This document shows, in pieces, positions 53,604 through 61,508 of a stretch of DNA of 64,000 bases. The stretch's first letter is position 1, and every line of letters begins with the position of its first letter. Location: positions 1,178,001 through 1,242,000 of the forward strand of contig JAXMAN010000001.1 in NCBI GenBank assembly GCA_046350355.1. Direction: 5' to 3'. The notes beneath the pieces are model-generated. The model did no database searches. It saw only the letters and a list, made by a program, of their open reading frames with translations, and had not been told where the DNA came from. Origin of the DNA: UBA966 sp046350355 (lineage in GTDB: Bacteria > Planctomycetota > Phycisphaerae > Phycisphaerales > SM1A02). Both the position numbers and the translations under genes were made by a program.

Positions 53604-54218
53604 GTGCTGCTGCTCATCGACAACTACGACTCCTTCACCTGGAACCTGGTGCAGCGCTTCGCGGAGATCGATCCGGCGCTGCGCATCGAGGTGGTGCGCA
53701 ACGACGCGATCACCCCGGAACAGGCGGAGGCGATGGAGCCCTCGCACCTAGTGATCTCGCCGGGACCCTGCACGCCCAAGGAGGCGGGGGTGAGCGCCGC
53801 GATGATCGGGCGCTTCAAGGGGCGCGTCCCCGTGCTGGGGGTCTGCCTGGGGCACCAGACCATCGGCGACTGCCACGGCATGACCGTGCGCCGCAACGAC
53901 ATCCCCGTCCACGGCAAGACCAGCGAGATCCACCACGACGGCCGCGGGCTGTACGAGGGGCTCTCGAACCCCTTCGTCGCCACGCGCTACCACTCGCTGG
54001 TGGTCGATCCCGCGACGGTGCATCCGGAGTTCGAGGTCAGCGCCTGGACGCAGCGCCGCGAGATCATGGGCCTGCGCTGGCGCGCGCCCGCAGGGGCGGC
54101 GCCGCTGGAGGGCGTCCAGTTCCACCCGGAGAGCTTCCTGACGGTCGAGGGGCCGCGGCTGCTGGCGAACTTCCTGCGCTACCGCGCGGCGCAGAAGCGC
54201 ACGCCGCTCTCGCAGTAG
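53604..54218 (+). CDS. Anthranilate/aminodeoxychorismate synthase glutamine amidotransferase (TrpG/PabA)
   Basis: A 204-residue class I glutamine amidotransferase. Start LLLIDNYDSFTWNLVQRF, LVISPGPCTPKEAG, catalytic Cys in GVCLGHQTIGD, catalytic His/Glu in FHPES. It supplies ammonia to chorismate for anthranilate or p-aminobenzoate; which one cannot be decided without the synthase partner, absent here. GTG at 53604 gives the conserved start. The end overlaps the convergent gene by 40 bases. Confidence 0.93.
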   Translation: MLLLIDNYDSFTWNLVQRFAEIDPALRIEVVRNDAITPEQAEAMEPSHLVISPGPCTPKEAGVSAAMIGRFKGRVPVLGVCLGHQTIGDCHGMTVRRNDIPVHGKTSEIHHDGRGLYEGLSNPFVATRYHSLVVDPATVHPEFEVSAWTQRREIMGLRWRAPAGAAPLEGVQFHPESFLTVEGPRLLANFLRYRAAQKRTPLSQ

Positions 54219-54601
54219 AAGTTGAGCAGGTCGCCGGTCTGGAAGCTGCCCGCGCTCTGCGAGGCCTCCAGCGACATCCACGCCGGCACCGCGAGGTCCA
54301 GCAGCACCGCGTTGCTGTCGGGATCGACCGCGAGCACGCGCCCCTGCACGATGCGCGGATGTCCCCAGACGGGCTCGATGAAGCAGCCGCCCGCCGCCGC
54401 ATGCCAGACGCGCTGCGCGCGGCCGCGGATGACGCCGCTCACGCGCTTGCCGACGCGCGGCTGCAGCGCCGAGGCGTCGCCTTCCAGCACCAGCTCCAGC
54501 CGGTAGGCGGTGCCGGGGACCGAGACCTGCACGCGCGTGGGCGTGCCGGGGAGGATCGCTTCAAGGACGACGCGGGCGGTGTCGACGACGGCGGTGCTCA
54601 T
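54179..54601 (-). CDS. Conserved hypothetical protein, beta-rich
   Basis: A 140-residue soluble protein, mostly beta strands (RVQVSVPGTAYRLELVLEGD, RVLAVDPDSNAVLLDLAVPA), no signal peptide. Not recognised. It follows the repeat-rich membrane protein by 10 bases on the same strand, so they are probably one transcript. The 3' 40 bases overlap the TrpG-type gene on the opposite strand. Confidence 0.7.
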   Translation of the reverse strand: MSTAVVDTARVVLEAILPGTPTRVQVSVPGTAYRLELVLEGDASALQPRVGKRVSGVIRGRAQRVWHAAAGGCFIEPVWGHPRIVQGRVLAVDPDSNAVLLDLAVPAWMSLEASQSAGSFQTGDLLNFYCESGVRFCAAR

Positions 54602-54611
54602 GCGTGTGTGC

Positions 54612-55853
54612 TCACTTGGCGCTGGTGGCGACCGGGGGCTTGGGGGCCTCGATGATCTTCTTGACGGTGGCGGTGCTGTTGTAGACGGCGAGCTCGCCGG
54701 CGGAGCCGCTGTCGACGCCCATGCGGGCGATCTGCACGCCGCGCGCGTTGCGGACGCTGATCGCGCCGCCGTCGCCGTCGGCCGCCGCGCCCGCGACCAG
54801 CAGCGGCTGGCCGTTGGGGTCGAGCAGGTTCACGAGGCCGCCGGTGGTGCCGGCGCCGATCGCCGCGACGCGGCGCTCGTTGAGGTAGGTGGCGAGCGTG
54901 CCGGCGTTGCCGTTGGACTCGGCCATGAAGGCGGGCGCGCCGGTGGCGGTGCCGACCATGAAGCGGCCGCCGCCGTCGCCCTTGGTGTCCATGCTGACGG
55001 CCGCGCCGCCGGTGCCGTTGAGCAGCTCGAAGACGCCGCCCTTGCCCGCGCCCGCGCTGGCGATCGACGCGACGACCGCGCCCGCGCCATCCTTCAGGAG
55101 CAGGCGGCCGCCGTCGCCGGCGACGAGCGCCGCGCACTCGTTGCCCGCCGCATCGCCCAGGCGCAGGACGCCCGACTGGTCGGTCGCGCCGCCGGCGTAG
55201 AGGATCTCCTTGCCCTCGGCGTTCTTGAGGGTGAGGACGCTCGCGCCCTGCGCGACGCCCGCGAGCAGGCCGATCTCGCCGTCGGCGCGGCGCATGCTGA
55301 TCACCGCGCCCGCGGCGCCGGCCTCGGCGCGCATGCTGCTGGCGGTCTCGCCGGCGCCCGAGAGGATCATCGCGCCGCCTTCCTCGCCGCGCGTGACGGT
55401 GGCGAGGGGCTTGCCCTCGGTGTCGCCGACCTCCATGCGTCCGCCGGTGGCGGTGGCGAAGAGGCCCGCGACGGGCTTGCCCTTGGCGCTCCAGACGGCG
55501 ATGTCGCCGCCGTCGTCGTTGCTGGCCAGGCGCACGGTGTTCACGCCGCCCTTGCTCCAGGCGTCGAGCTGCCCGCCGGTCTCGGCGGCGTGCGCGAGCA
55601 GGACGACCTTGTCGCCCTCGCCGACGATCTCGAGGCGGCGCGTGCGCAGCACGTCGGTGACGGGCGAGACCTGCACGGCGGCGGTCAGCGCGCCCACCAG
55701 GAGCAGTCCGCCGAGCGCCACGGTCCCGCGGCGCCAGCGGCGCGCGCTGGAGCGGGCGGCGTCGAGCTCGCGCTCGATGCGCTGGAGGCGGGCGTCGATC
55801 GCGCGGACGGCGTCGGCCGGGAGGTCGGCGGCGGTCGGGTCGTGCGTGTCCAT
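54612..55853 (-). CDS. Membrane-anchored beta-repeat protein
   Basis: A 413-residue protein with a cytoplasmic acidic N-terminus and short coiled segment (IDARLQRIERELDAAR), TM helix about 45-67 (VALGGLLLVGALTAAVQV), then about 300 residues of Gly-rich repeats of around 20-30 residues (V.L.N..G..v..L type: TRRLEIVGEGDKVVLLAHAA, GGQLDAWSKGGVNTVRLASN). These look like a beta-solenoid or trimeric fibre. It lies divergently to the oxidoreductase gene, with TATCCT (55868-55863) 9 bases before its ATG. Role unknown, likely surface-exposed. Confidence 0.78.
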   Translation of the reverse strand: MDTHDPTAADLPADAVRAIDARLQRIERELDAARSSARRWRRGTVALGGLLLVGALTAAVQVSPVTDVLRTRRLEIVGEGDKVVLLAHAAETGGQLDAWSKGGVNTVRLASNDDGGDIAVWSAKGKPVAGLFATATGGRMEVGDTEGKPLATVTRGEEGGAMILSGAGETASSMRAEAGAAGAVISMRRADGEIGLLAGVAQGASVLTLKNAEGKEILYAGGATDQSGVLRLGDAAGNECAALVAGDGGRLLLKDGAGAVVASIASAGAGKGGVFELLNGTGGAAVSMDTKGDGGGRFMVGTATGAPAFMAESNGNAGTLATYLNERRVAAIGAGTTGGLVNLLDPNGQPLLVAGAAADGDGGAISVRNARGVQIARMGVDSGSAGELAVYNSTATVKKIIEAPKPPVATSAK

Positions 55854-55861
55854 AGGTTCCG

Positions 55862-55868
55862 TAGGATA
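55862..55868. promoter_or_regulatory. Overlapping divergent -10 pair (repeat protein and oxidoreductase)
   Basis: TAGGATA reads TAGGAT on plus (55862-55867, 9 bases before ATG 55877) and TATCCT on minus (55868-55863, 9 bases before ATG 55853). The two hexamers share 5 bases. Confidence 0.5.
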
Positions 55869-55876
55869 CGGCCACG

Positions 55877-57070
55877 ATGGCAGCCAAGACACTCGGCATC
55901 GGGCTCGTGGGGACGAAGTTCATGGGCAAGGCGCACAGCAACGCGTGGATGAGCGCGCCGCGCTTCTTCGACCTGCCCCTGGAGGTCCACATGCGGGCCG
56001 TGGCGGGCACGGACGTGGGGGAGACGGCCACCTTCGCCCGCCGCTGGGGCTGGCAGTGCTGCAGCGACGACTGGCGGGACCTGGTCGCGGATCCCCAGGT
56101 CGGGCTGATCGACAACTGCACCCCCAACCACGTCCACGCGGAGATCTCCATCGCCGCGCTGGAGGCGGGCAAGCACGTGGCGTGCGAGAAGCCGCTGGCG
56201 GGCACGCTCAAGGACGCGCGCGCGATGCGCGACGCGGCGGCGAAGGCCGCGAAGAAGGGCGTCCGCACCTTCGTCTGGTTCAACTACCGGCGCTGCCCGG
56301 CGGTCGCCTTCGCGCACCAGCTCGTGCGCGAGGGCAAGCTCGGGCGCATCTTCCACGTGCGCGCGGCCTACCTGCAGGACTGGGGCGGGCCGAGCACGCC
56401 GCTGCTCTGGCGGTTCCAGGGCAAGCTCGCCGGCAGCGGCGCGCACGGCGACCTGAACGCGCACATCGTCGACATGGCCCGCTTCATCACGGGGGACGAG
56501 GTCTCGGAGATCGTCGGCGCGGTCGAGGAGACCTTCGTGAAGGAGCGCGACCTGGTCGAGAGCGCGGGTGGCGCGATCGCCGGCAAGGGCGCGCGGCGCG
56601 CGGTGCGCGGCAAGCGCAAGGGGCGCAGCACCGTCGACGACGCGGTCCTCTTCCTGGCGCGCATGCGCGGCGGCGCGGTCGCGAGCTTCGAGGCGACGCG
56701 CCTGGCCACCGGCAACCAGAACCGCAACCAGATCGAGATCAACGGCGAGAAGGGGAGCCTGAAGTTCGACTTCGAGCGCATGAACGAGCTGCAGTGGTGG
56801 GACCACACGCTGGCGCCGAGGATGCGCGGCTGGAGCCGGATCATGTGCACCGACGCGGCGCATCCCTACGCGGGCAGCTACTGGCCCGCGGCGCATGTCC
56901 TGGGGTACGAGCACGGCTTCGTGAGCGAGGCCGCCGACATCGTGCAGGTGCTCGGGCGCCGCAAGCCCGTGGTGCCGCTGCCGGACTTCGCGGACGCCTA
57001 TGAGACCCAGCGGGTCCTGGACGCCGCGATCGAGTGCGCCCGCACGCGCCGGCCGGTCCGTCTGGGCTGA
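55877..57070 (+). CDS. Gfo/Idh/MocA family oxidoreductase
   Basis: A 397-residue NAD(P)-dependent dehydrogenase. N-terminal Rossmann fold (LGIGLVGTKFMGKAHSNAWM; the usual GxGxxG is modified), then CTPNHVHAEISIAALEAGKH and the conserved EKPL in VACEKPLAG. The substrate domain carries the catalytic-type His region (GSGAHGDLNAHIVDMARFIT). It likely oxidises a sugar or inositol derivative. An insertion with RKGRST sits near residue 250. It is followed by the hopene cyclase in the same direction, 27 bases away. Confidence 0.9.
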   Translation: MAAKTLGIGLVGTKFMGKAHSNAWMSAPRFFDLPLEVHMRAVAGTDVGETATFARRWGWQCCSDDWRDLVADPQVGLIDNCTPNHVHAEISIAALEAGKHVACEKPLAGTLKDARAMRDAAAKAAKKGVRTFVWFNYRRCPAVAFAHQLVREGKLGRIFHVRAAYLQDWGGPSTPLLWRFQGKLAGSGAHGDLNAHIVDMARFITGDEVSEIVGAVEETFVKERDLVESAGGAIAGKGARRAVRGKRKGRSTVDDAVLFLARMRGGAVASFEATRLATGNQNRNQIEINGEKGSLKFDFERMNELQWWDHTLAPRMRGWSRIMCTDAAHPYAGSYWPAAHVLGYEHGFVSEAADIVQVLGRRKPVVPLPDFADAYETQRVLDAAIECARTRRPVRLG

Positions 57071-57079
57071 GCTTCCATC

Positions 57080-57085
57080 TACACT
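57080..57085 (+). promoter_or_regulatory. -10-like TACACT before squalene-hopene cyclase
   Basis: TACACT ends 12 bases before the ATG at 57098. Confidence 0.45.
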
Positions 57086-57097
57086 GCCTCGCTTCCC

Positions 57098-59191
57098 ATG
57101 TCCGCGCCCGACCGCCAGCTCCTGGACGACCTCGCCCGCACGGCCTCGGACGCCATCGCCGCGCTGCGCACCCTCCAGAAGCCCGACGGCCACTGGTGCG
57201 CGGAGCTCGAGGGCGACTCGATCCTGCAGTCCGAGTACCTGCTGATGAAGTGGATCCTGGGGCAGGAGCGCGCGCCGATGGCCGACGGCCGCGACGGCGC
57301 GCAGACGCTCGAGAAGATCGTGCGCTACCTGCGCGCGCAGCAGCGCGCCGACGGCGGCTGGGGGCAGTACCCCGGCAGCGCGGTCGACCTCTCCGCGACG
57401 GTGAAGGCGTACTTCTGCCTGAAGCTCCACGGCGACTCGCCGGATGCGCCGCACATGCGACGCGCGCGCGAGCTGGTGCGCAGCATGGGCGGCGCCGAGC
57501 GCTGCAACAGCTTCAGCAACTTCTACCTGGCGGCGCTCGGGCAGATCTCCTGGAACGCCGTCCCCGCGATCCCGCCCGAGATCGTCTGGCTCCCGCGCTG
57601 GTTCTACTTCCACATGGATCGCATGAGCGCGTGGAGCCGCACGATGATCCTGCCGCTGGCGATCGTCGCGACGCTGCAGCCCACGCGCCGCCTGGCGCCG
57701 CAGCAGGGCATCGACGAGCTCTTCGTCTCGCAGCGCGACCGGCACCGCCTGAAGATGCGCGCGGACACGCCGCTCTTCTGGCGCGCCTTCTTCAAGTCCG
57801 TCGACAGCGTGCTGAAGGCGGGCGGCGCGCTGCTGGGCCCCGGCCCGCGCATGAAGGCGATCCGCCGCGCGTACGACTGGATCCTGGCGCGCGCCTCGCA
57901 GGACGGCCCCGCGCCGACCGAGGGGCTCGGCGCGATCTTCCCGCCGATGGTCTACATCCAGGTGGTCTTCAAGGCCCTGGGCGTGCCGCGCACCGATCCG
58001 CTGGTGCAGCGCGCCGAGCGCGACCTGGATGCCTTCTTCATCGAGGAGCGCGACGCGTCCGGGCAGCCGGCGATCCACATCCAGCCCTGCTTCAGCCCCG
58101 TCTGGGACACCGGCATCGCGGCGTACGCGCTCACCGACTGCGGCTTCACCGAAGCCGGCGATCCCGCGCTCGCGGGCGCCGCGCGCTGGCTGCGCTCCAA
58201 GGAAGTGCGCTGGACCGGCGACTGGATCGCCAACGTGCGCGCAGGCACGCGGCCCGCGGGCTGGTTCTTCGAGTACCAGAACGCGTGGTATCCGGATGTC
58301 GACGACACCGCGATGGTCTCGATGGCGCTCGTGCGCGCGGGTGGCGAGGAGAACGTCGCCGCGGCGCGCCGCGCGGTCGAATGGATCTTCGCGATGCAGT
58401 GCGAGGACGGGGGCTGGGCGGCCTTCGACCGCACCTCGAACCACCAGGTCTACGAGTACGTGCCCTTCGCGGACCACAACGCGATGCAGGACCCCGCGTG
58501 CCACGACATCACGGGCCGCACGCTCGAGGCGCTCTCGTGGCTGGGCTACCGGCTGGACCATCCCGCGGTCGCGCGCGCGGTGCAGTTCATCCAGCGGCAC
58601 CAGGAGCCCGAAGGCTGCTTCTGGGGACGCTGGGGCGTCAACTACATCTACGGCACCTGGCAGGCGGTGATCGGCCCGATCCGCTGCGGCGTGCCGCGCG
58701 AGGCGCCGTGGATCCAGCGCGCCGGCGCGTGGATCAAGAGCGTGCAGAAGGCCGACGGCAGCTTCGGCGAGACCGCCAACAGCTACGAGGACCGCTCGCT
58801 CATGGGCACCGGCCCGAGCACCGCGAGCCAGACCGCGTGGGCCGCGATGGTGCTGCAGGAGGTCTACGGTCCCAACGACCCCGACCTGTGGCGCGCGCTG
58901 AAGTGGCTCGCGCGCACGCAGCTTCGCGCGGCGGAGGCGGCGGACCCGAAGGTGAATCCCGACGGCGATCCCGCGGGAAGCTGGGTCGAGACGGAGTTCA
59001 CCGGCACCGGCTTCCCGAAGGTCTTCTACCTGCGCTACCACCTGTACCGGCTGTACTTCCCGCTGATGGCCATCGGCCGCGCGCTCTCGGCGCATGGCGT
59101 CGAGGTGAAGGCGGCGGGCGCGGTGGGTGGGGTGGTGGGCGGTGCCGGCGCGCGCGAGGGCGCGGGGGCGCGGGTCGTGGCTACTCGTTGA
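57098..59191 (+). CDS. shc: Squalene-hopene cyclase
   Basis: A 697-residue triterpene cyclase. The catalytic DxDD motif is DVDDTAM, Asp400-Val-Asp402-Asp403, with QW repeats such as QKPDGHWCAELEG, QQRADGGWGQYPG, QCEDGGWAAFDR and QKADGSFGE. The GTGFPKVFYLRYHLYRLYFP end is typical. It cyclises squalene to hopene or diplopterol at the membrane. Length is a little above the usual 630-650, with an Ala/Gly-rich tail. TACACT lies 12 bases before the ATG. The last bases overlap the convergent dockerin-tagged gene. No squalene synthase (HpnCDE) is in the window. Confidence 0.95.
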   Translation: MSAPDRQLLDDLARTASDAIAALRTLQKPDGHWCAELEGDSILQSEYLLMKWILGQERAPMADGRDGAQTLEKIVRYLRAQQRADGGWGQYPGSAVDLSATVKAYFCLKLHGDSPDAPHMRRARELVRSMGGAERCNSFSNFYLAALGQISWNAVPAIPPEIVWLPRWFYFHMDRMSAWSRTMILPLAIVATLQPTRRLAPQQGIDELFVSQRDRHRLKMRADTPLFWRAFFKSVDSVLKAGGALLGPGPRMKAIRRAYDWILARASQDGPAPTEGLGAIFPPMVYIQVVFKALGVPRTDPLVQRAERDLDAFFIEERDASGQPAIHIQPCFSPVWDTGIAAYALTDCGFTEAGDPALAGAARWLRSKEVRWTGDWIANVRAGTRPAGWFFEYQNAWYPDVDDTAMVSMALVRAGGEENVAAARRAVEWIFAMQCEDGGWAAFDRTSNHQVYEYVPFADHNAMQDPACHDITGRTLEALSWLGYRLDHPAVARAVQFIQRHQEPEGCFWGRWGVNYIYGTWQAVIGPIRCGVPREAPWIQRAGAWIKSVQKADGSFGETANSYEDRSLMGTGPSTASQTAWAAMVLQEVYGPNDPDLWRALKWLARTQLRAAEAADPKVNPDGDPAGSWVETEFTGTGFPKVFYLRYHLYRLYFPLMAIGRALSAHGVEVKAAGAVGGVVGGAGAREGAGARVVATR

Positions 59192-59338
59192 AATGCGCGA
59201 TCAGGATCGCCAGGTCCGCCCCATCCACGCTGTTGTCGTGGTTGAGGTCGCAGGGCGAGCCGTACGCCGGTCCCCAGTCGCCCAGCAGGCGTCCGAGGTC
59301 CGCGCCGTCGACGCGGCCGTTGCCGTCGACGTCGCCGA
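59181..59338 (-). repeat. 158-base repeat, copy A (dockerin-tag coding)
   Basis: Matches 63487-63644 in the same orientation with eight mismatches by eye. It encodes the C-terminal EF-hand tag. Confidence 0.9.
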
Positions 59339-61508
59339 TGAGCGCGCACCCGCGTGAGTAGACCTGCACGGTCGCGGTCATCCCCGCCGGCCCGAAGCCG
59401 GGGAGGGACATGGCCGCTTCCGGACTGCTGGGGATCGCCTGAGTGGAGTACGCGACCCAGCTCTTGCCGATCGCGCCTTGGCCCAGCGCGTTCCACGGAG
59501 CGGTGACCGCGTTGAAGGCCGCGCACAGCGGGTTCGCGTCTCCCCAGAGCACCTGTGGGGGATAGGTGAAGCCGATCCACACCGCCGGCGCATCGACCGG
59601 CAGATGCGGCGTGGCGATGTACTGCCACAGACGCTCGAGCCCGAATCCCGGGGTGCCGAGGTACTCCGGGTGCGCCCGGTCCGGCGCGAAGACGGTCGCC
59701 TGCCACCAGACGACCTGCGCGTCCCGGGGGTCGAGGTCGTTGGTCGGATCGATCGCCACGAACGCCATCAGCGGGCGTCCGTCAATCGCCTGTGTCAGGC
59801 TCGGACCCACCGTGACGGGGAAGCGGAACCCGTCGATGGAGCGCATCGCGTCGGTCATCGTGACCGAGGTCATCAGCACGATTCCGGGCGTCGCCAGTTG
59901 GGATCCTCCGAAGAAGCCCCAGCCGGTGGACTCCGGGGGCCACGCGACCGACGCGGCGGGCGCGTCGTCGATCCGCCAGTCGCCGTCGCAGTCCGTGGCC
60001 GTGCCGTCGACGATCTCGAGGATGTCGGGGATGCCGTTGCCGTTGCGGTCCGCGTCGCAGAGGTCGGGGACGCCGTTGCCGTCGCGGTCCAGCTCGCCCG
60101 CGGCGATCTGGCAGGAGGCGAGCGTCCCGTCGCCGGCGCAGCTCTCGCGCGCGCCCGCGCGGATCTGCGCGATGTCGGCCACGCCGTTGGCATCGCAGTC
60201 GCTGGCGCAGTGGTCGGGAACGCCGTCGTGGTCGGCGTCGGTCACCATGCCCAGCGCGATGTCGCAGTCGTCGGGATGCCCGTTGGCGTTGCAGTCGGTG
60301 GCCCAGCCGTGGGCGATGGCGACCGCGTCGTCGATGCCGTCGCCGTCGCAGTCGAAGGCGTTCGCGAAATCACGCAGCGCCGTCGCACCCAGGGTCACGG
60401 AGTTCACGCCGATGCCCGCGCACACGGGGCTGGCGGAGGGCGGAATCAGCGCGCCGCGGCACCAGTGTCCGTCCGCATCGCGCGACCAGAGGCGCCCCAG
60501 CACGAGCACGCGGCCCGATCCGAGCGCGGCGAGCGCGGTGTTCGCGAGGTATGCACTCGCGACCGTCTCCTGCTCCACCTGCACCGTTGCGTAGAGCCCG
60601 TCTGCACCGCGCCGCAGGAACGCGATGGTGTCGAGCGCGCTGCCTCCGGTCTCGAGGTCGTTGCGCGCGATTACCGCGACGGCGTCGTCGCCGGACGCGC
60701 CCAGCGTCCAGATCGCCGTTTGCTCCGGGACCAGCGGCGGCTGCTGCGGTCCGCGCTCGATGCCCGAGGCCGTCACCGTGCACCGGTCGTAGTGCAGCGG
60801 CGTGGCGGCGGGCTCGCCCGCCGCCCTCCACTGCAGGAGAAACCCGTCCGCGCTGAGGGGAAAAACCCACTTCCTGCTCGTGCCGGCGCCGAGGCCAAGG
60901 CTCTCGAACGAGCGCTCGACGACCTGCCAGGCGCCCTTGGCGTCGCGGCTGGCGCGCCAGACGCGCTGCGGGCTCTGTCCGAAGACGACGCCGTCGCGGA
61001 TCTGGAGGTTGGAGTTCTGCTCGCTGAACGGCAGGATGAAGGCACCGAGCGAGCTCCACTGCCCGCCCTCATGGCGCGCGACCTCGAACTGGGTCGCGGA
61101 GATCGGCAGCACGAGCATCGTGGCGCCGTCGGCCTCTGCGGAGAGGCTTCCGATCGGCACACTCGTGGCCACGGGGCCGCGTGCCGGCCAGCCGGGAACC
61201 TCGAGCGTTCCCTGCCAGATCCAGGTCCCGTCCTCGGTCCGCTGCCACCATCGCGCGACGATCGTCTGCGGCGTGGCCGGGGACTCCCCGGGTGAGTTGC
61301 CGCGGCTGAGCAGCACGCGCACATCGTGCGAGGCGAAGGGCGTGAAGTACGGCGCGGGCGTCGGGAGCCCCGTGGCGCTGACCTGGGTCGTCACCGGAAG
61401 CCGCTCGGGCGGCGGGACCGCCGCCATCAGCGTCGATGCCGTGGCGGAGGCCAGCGCGAGGGCCATTCTGCCGCGGACGCGGCCCGTGGTGGCGTGATCA
61501 CTGCACAT
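59181..61508 (-). CDS. Secreted EF-hand-rich protein with dockerin-like C-terminus
   Basis: A 775-residue exported protein with N-terminal signal (MALALASATASTLMAAVPPP). Residues about 30-380 may form a beta-propeller-like domain; residues about 385-510 are calcium-loop repeats (DCDANGVADIAQ, DRDGNGVPDLCDADRNGN), a thrombospondin type 3-like run. A second beta domain follows (VVWWQATVFAPDRAHPEYLG, RLWQYIATPHLPVDAPAVWI). The end has a two-EF-hand tag (GDVDGNGRVDGADLGRLLGD, CDLNHDNSVDGADLAILIAH). ATG 61508 overlaps the next gene's stop by 11 bases; an ATG at 61466 gives a shorter signal start. The C-terminal segment is a close duplicate of the gene at the right edge. Confidence 0.82.
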   Translation of the reverse strand: MCSDHATTGRVRGRMALALASATASTLMAAVPPPERLPVTTQVSATGLPTPAPYFTPFASHDVRVLLSRGNSPGESPATPQTIVARWWQRTEDGTWIWQGTLEVPGWPARGPVATSVPIGSLSAEADGATMLVLPISATQFEVARHEGGQWSSLGAFILPFSEQNSNLQIRDGVVFGQSPQRVWRASRDAKGAWQVVERSFESLGLGAGTSRKWVFPLSADGFLLQWRAAGEPAATPLHYDRCTVTASGIERGPQQPPLVPEQTAIWTLGASGDDAVAVIARNDLETGGSALDTIAFLRRGADGLYATVQVEQETVASAYLANTALAALGSGRVLVLGRLWSRDADGHWCRGALIPPSASPVCAGIGVNSVTLGATALRDFANAFDCDGDGIDDAVAIAHGWATDCNANGHPDDCDIALGMVTDADHDGVPDHCASDCDANGVADIAQIRAGARESCAGDGTLASCQIAAGELDRDGNGVPDLCDADRNGNGIPDILEIVDGTATDCDGDWRIDDAPAASVAWPPESTGWGFFGGSQLATPGIVLMTSVTMTDAMRSIDGFRFPVTVGPSLTQAIDGRPLMAFVAIDPTNDLDPRDAQVVWWQATVFAPDRAHPEYLGTPGFGLERLWQYIATPHLPVDAPAVWIGFTYPPQVLWGDANPLCAAFNAVTAPWNALGQGAIGKSWVAYSTQAIPSSPEAAMSLPGFGPAGMTATVQVYSRGCALIGDVDGNGRVDGADLGRLLGDWGPAYGSPCDLNHDNSVDGADLAILIAHFNE

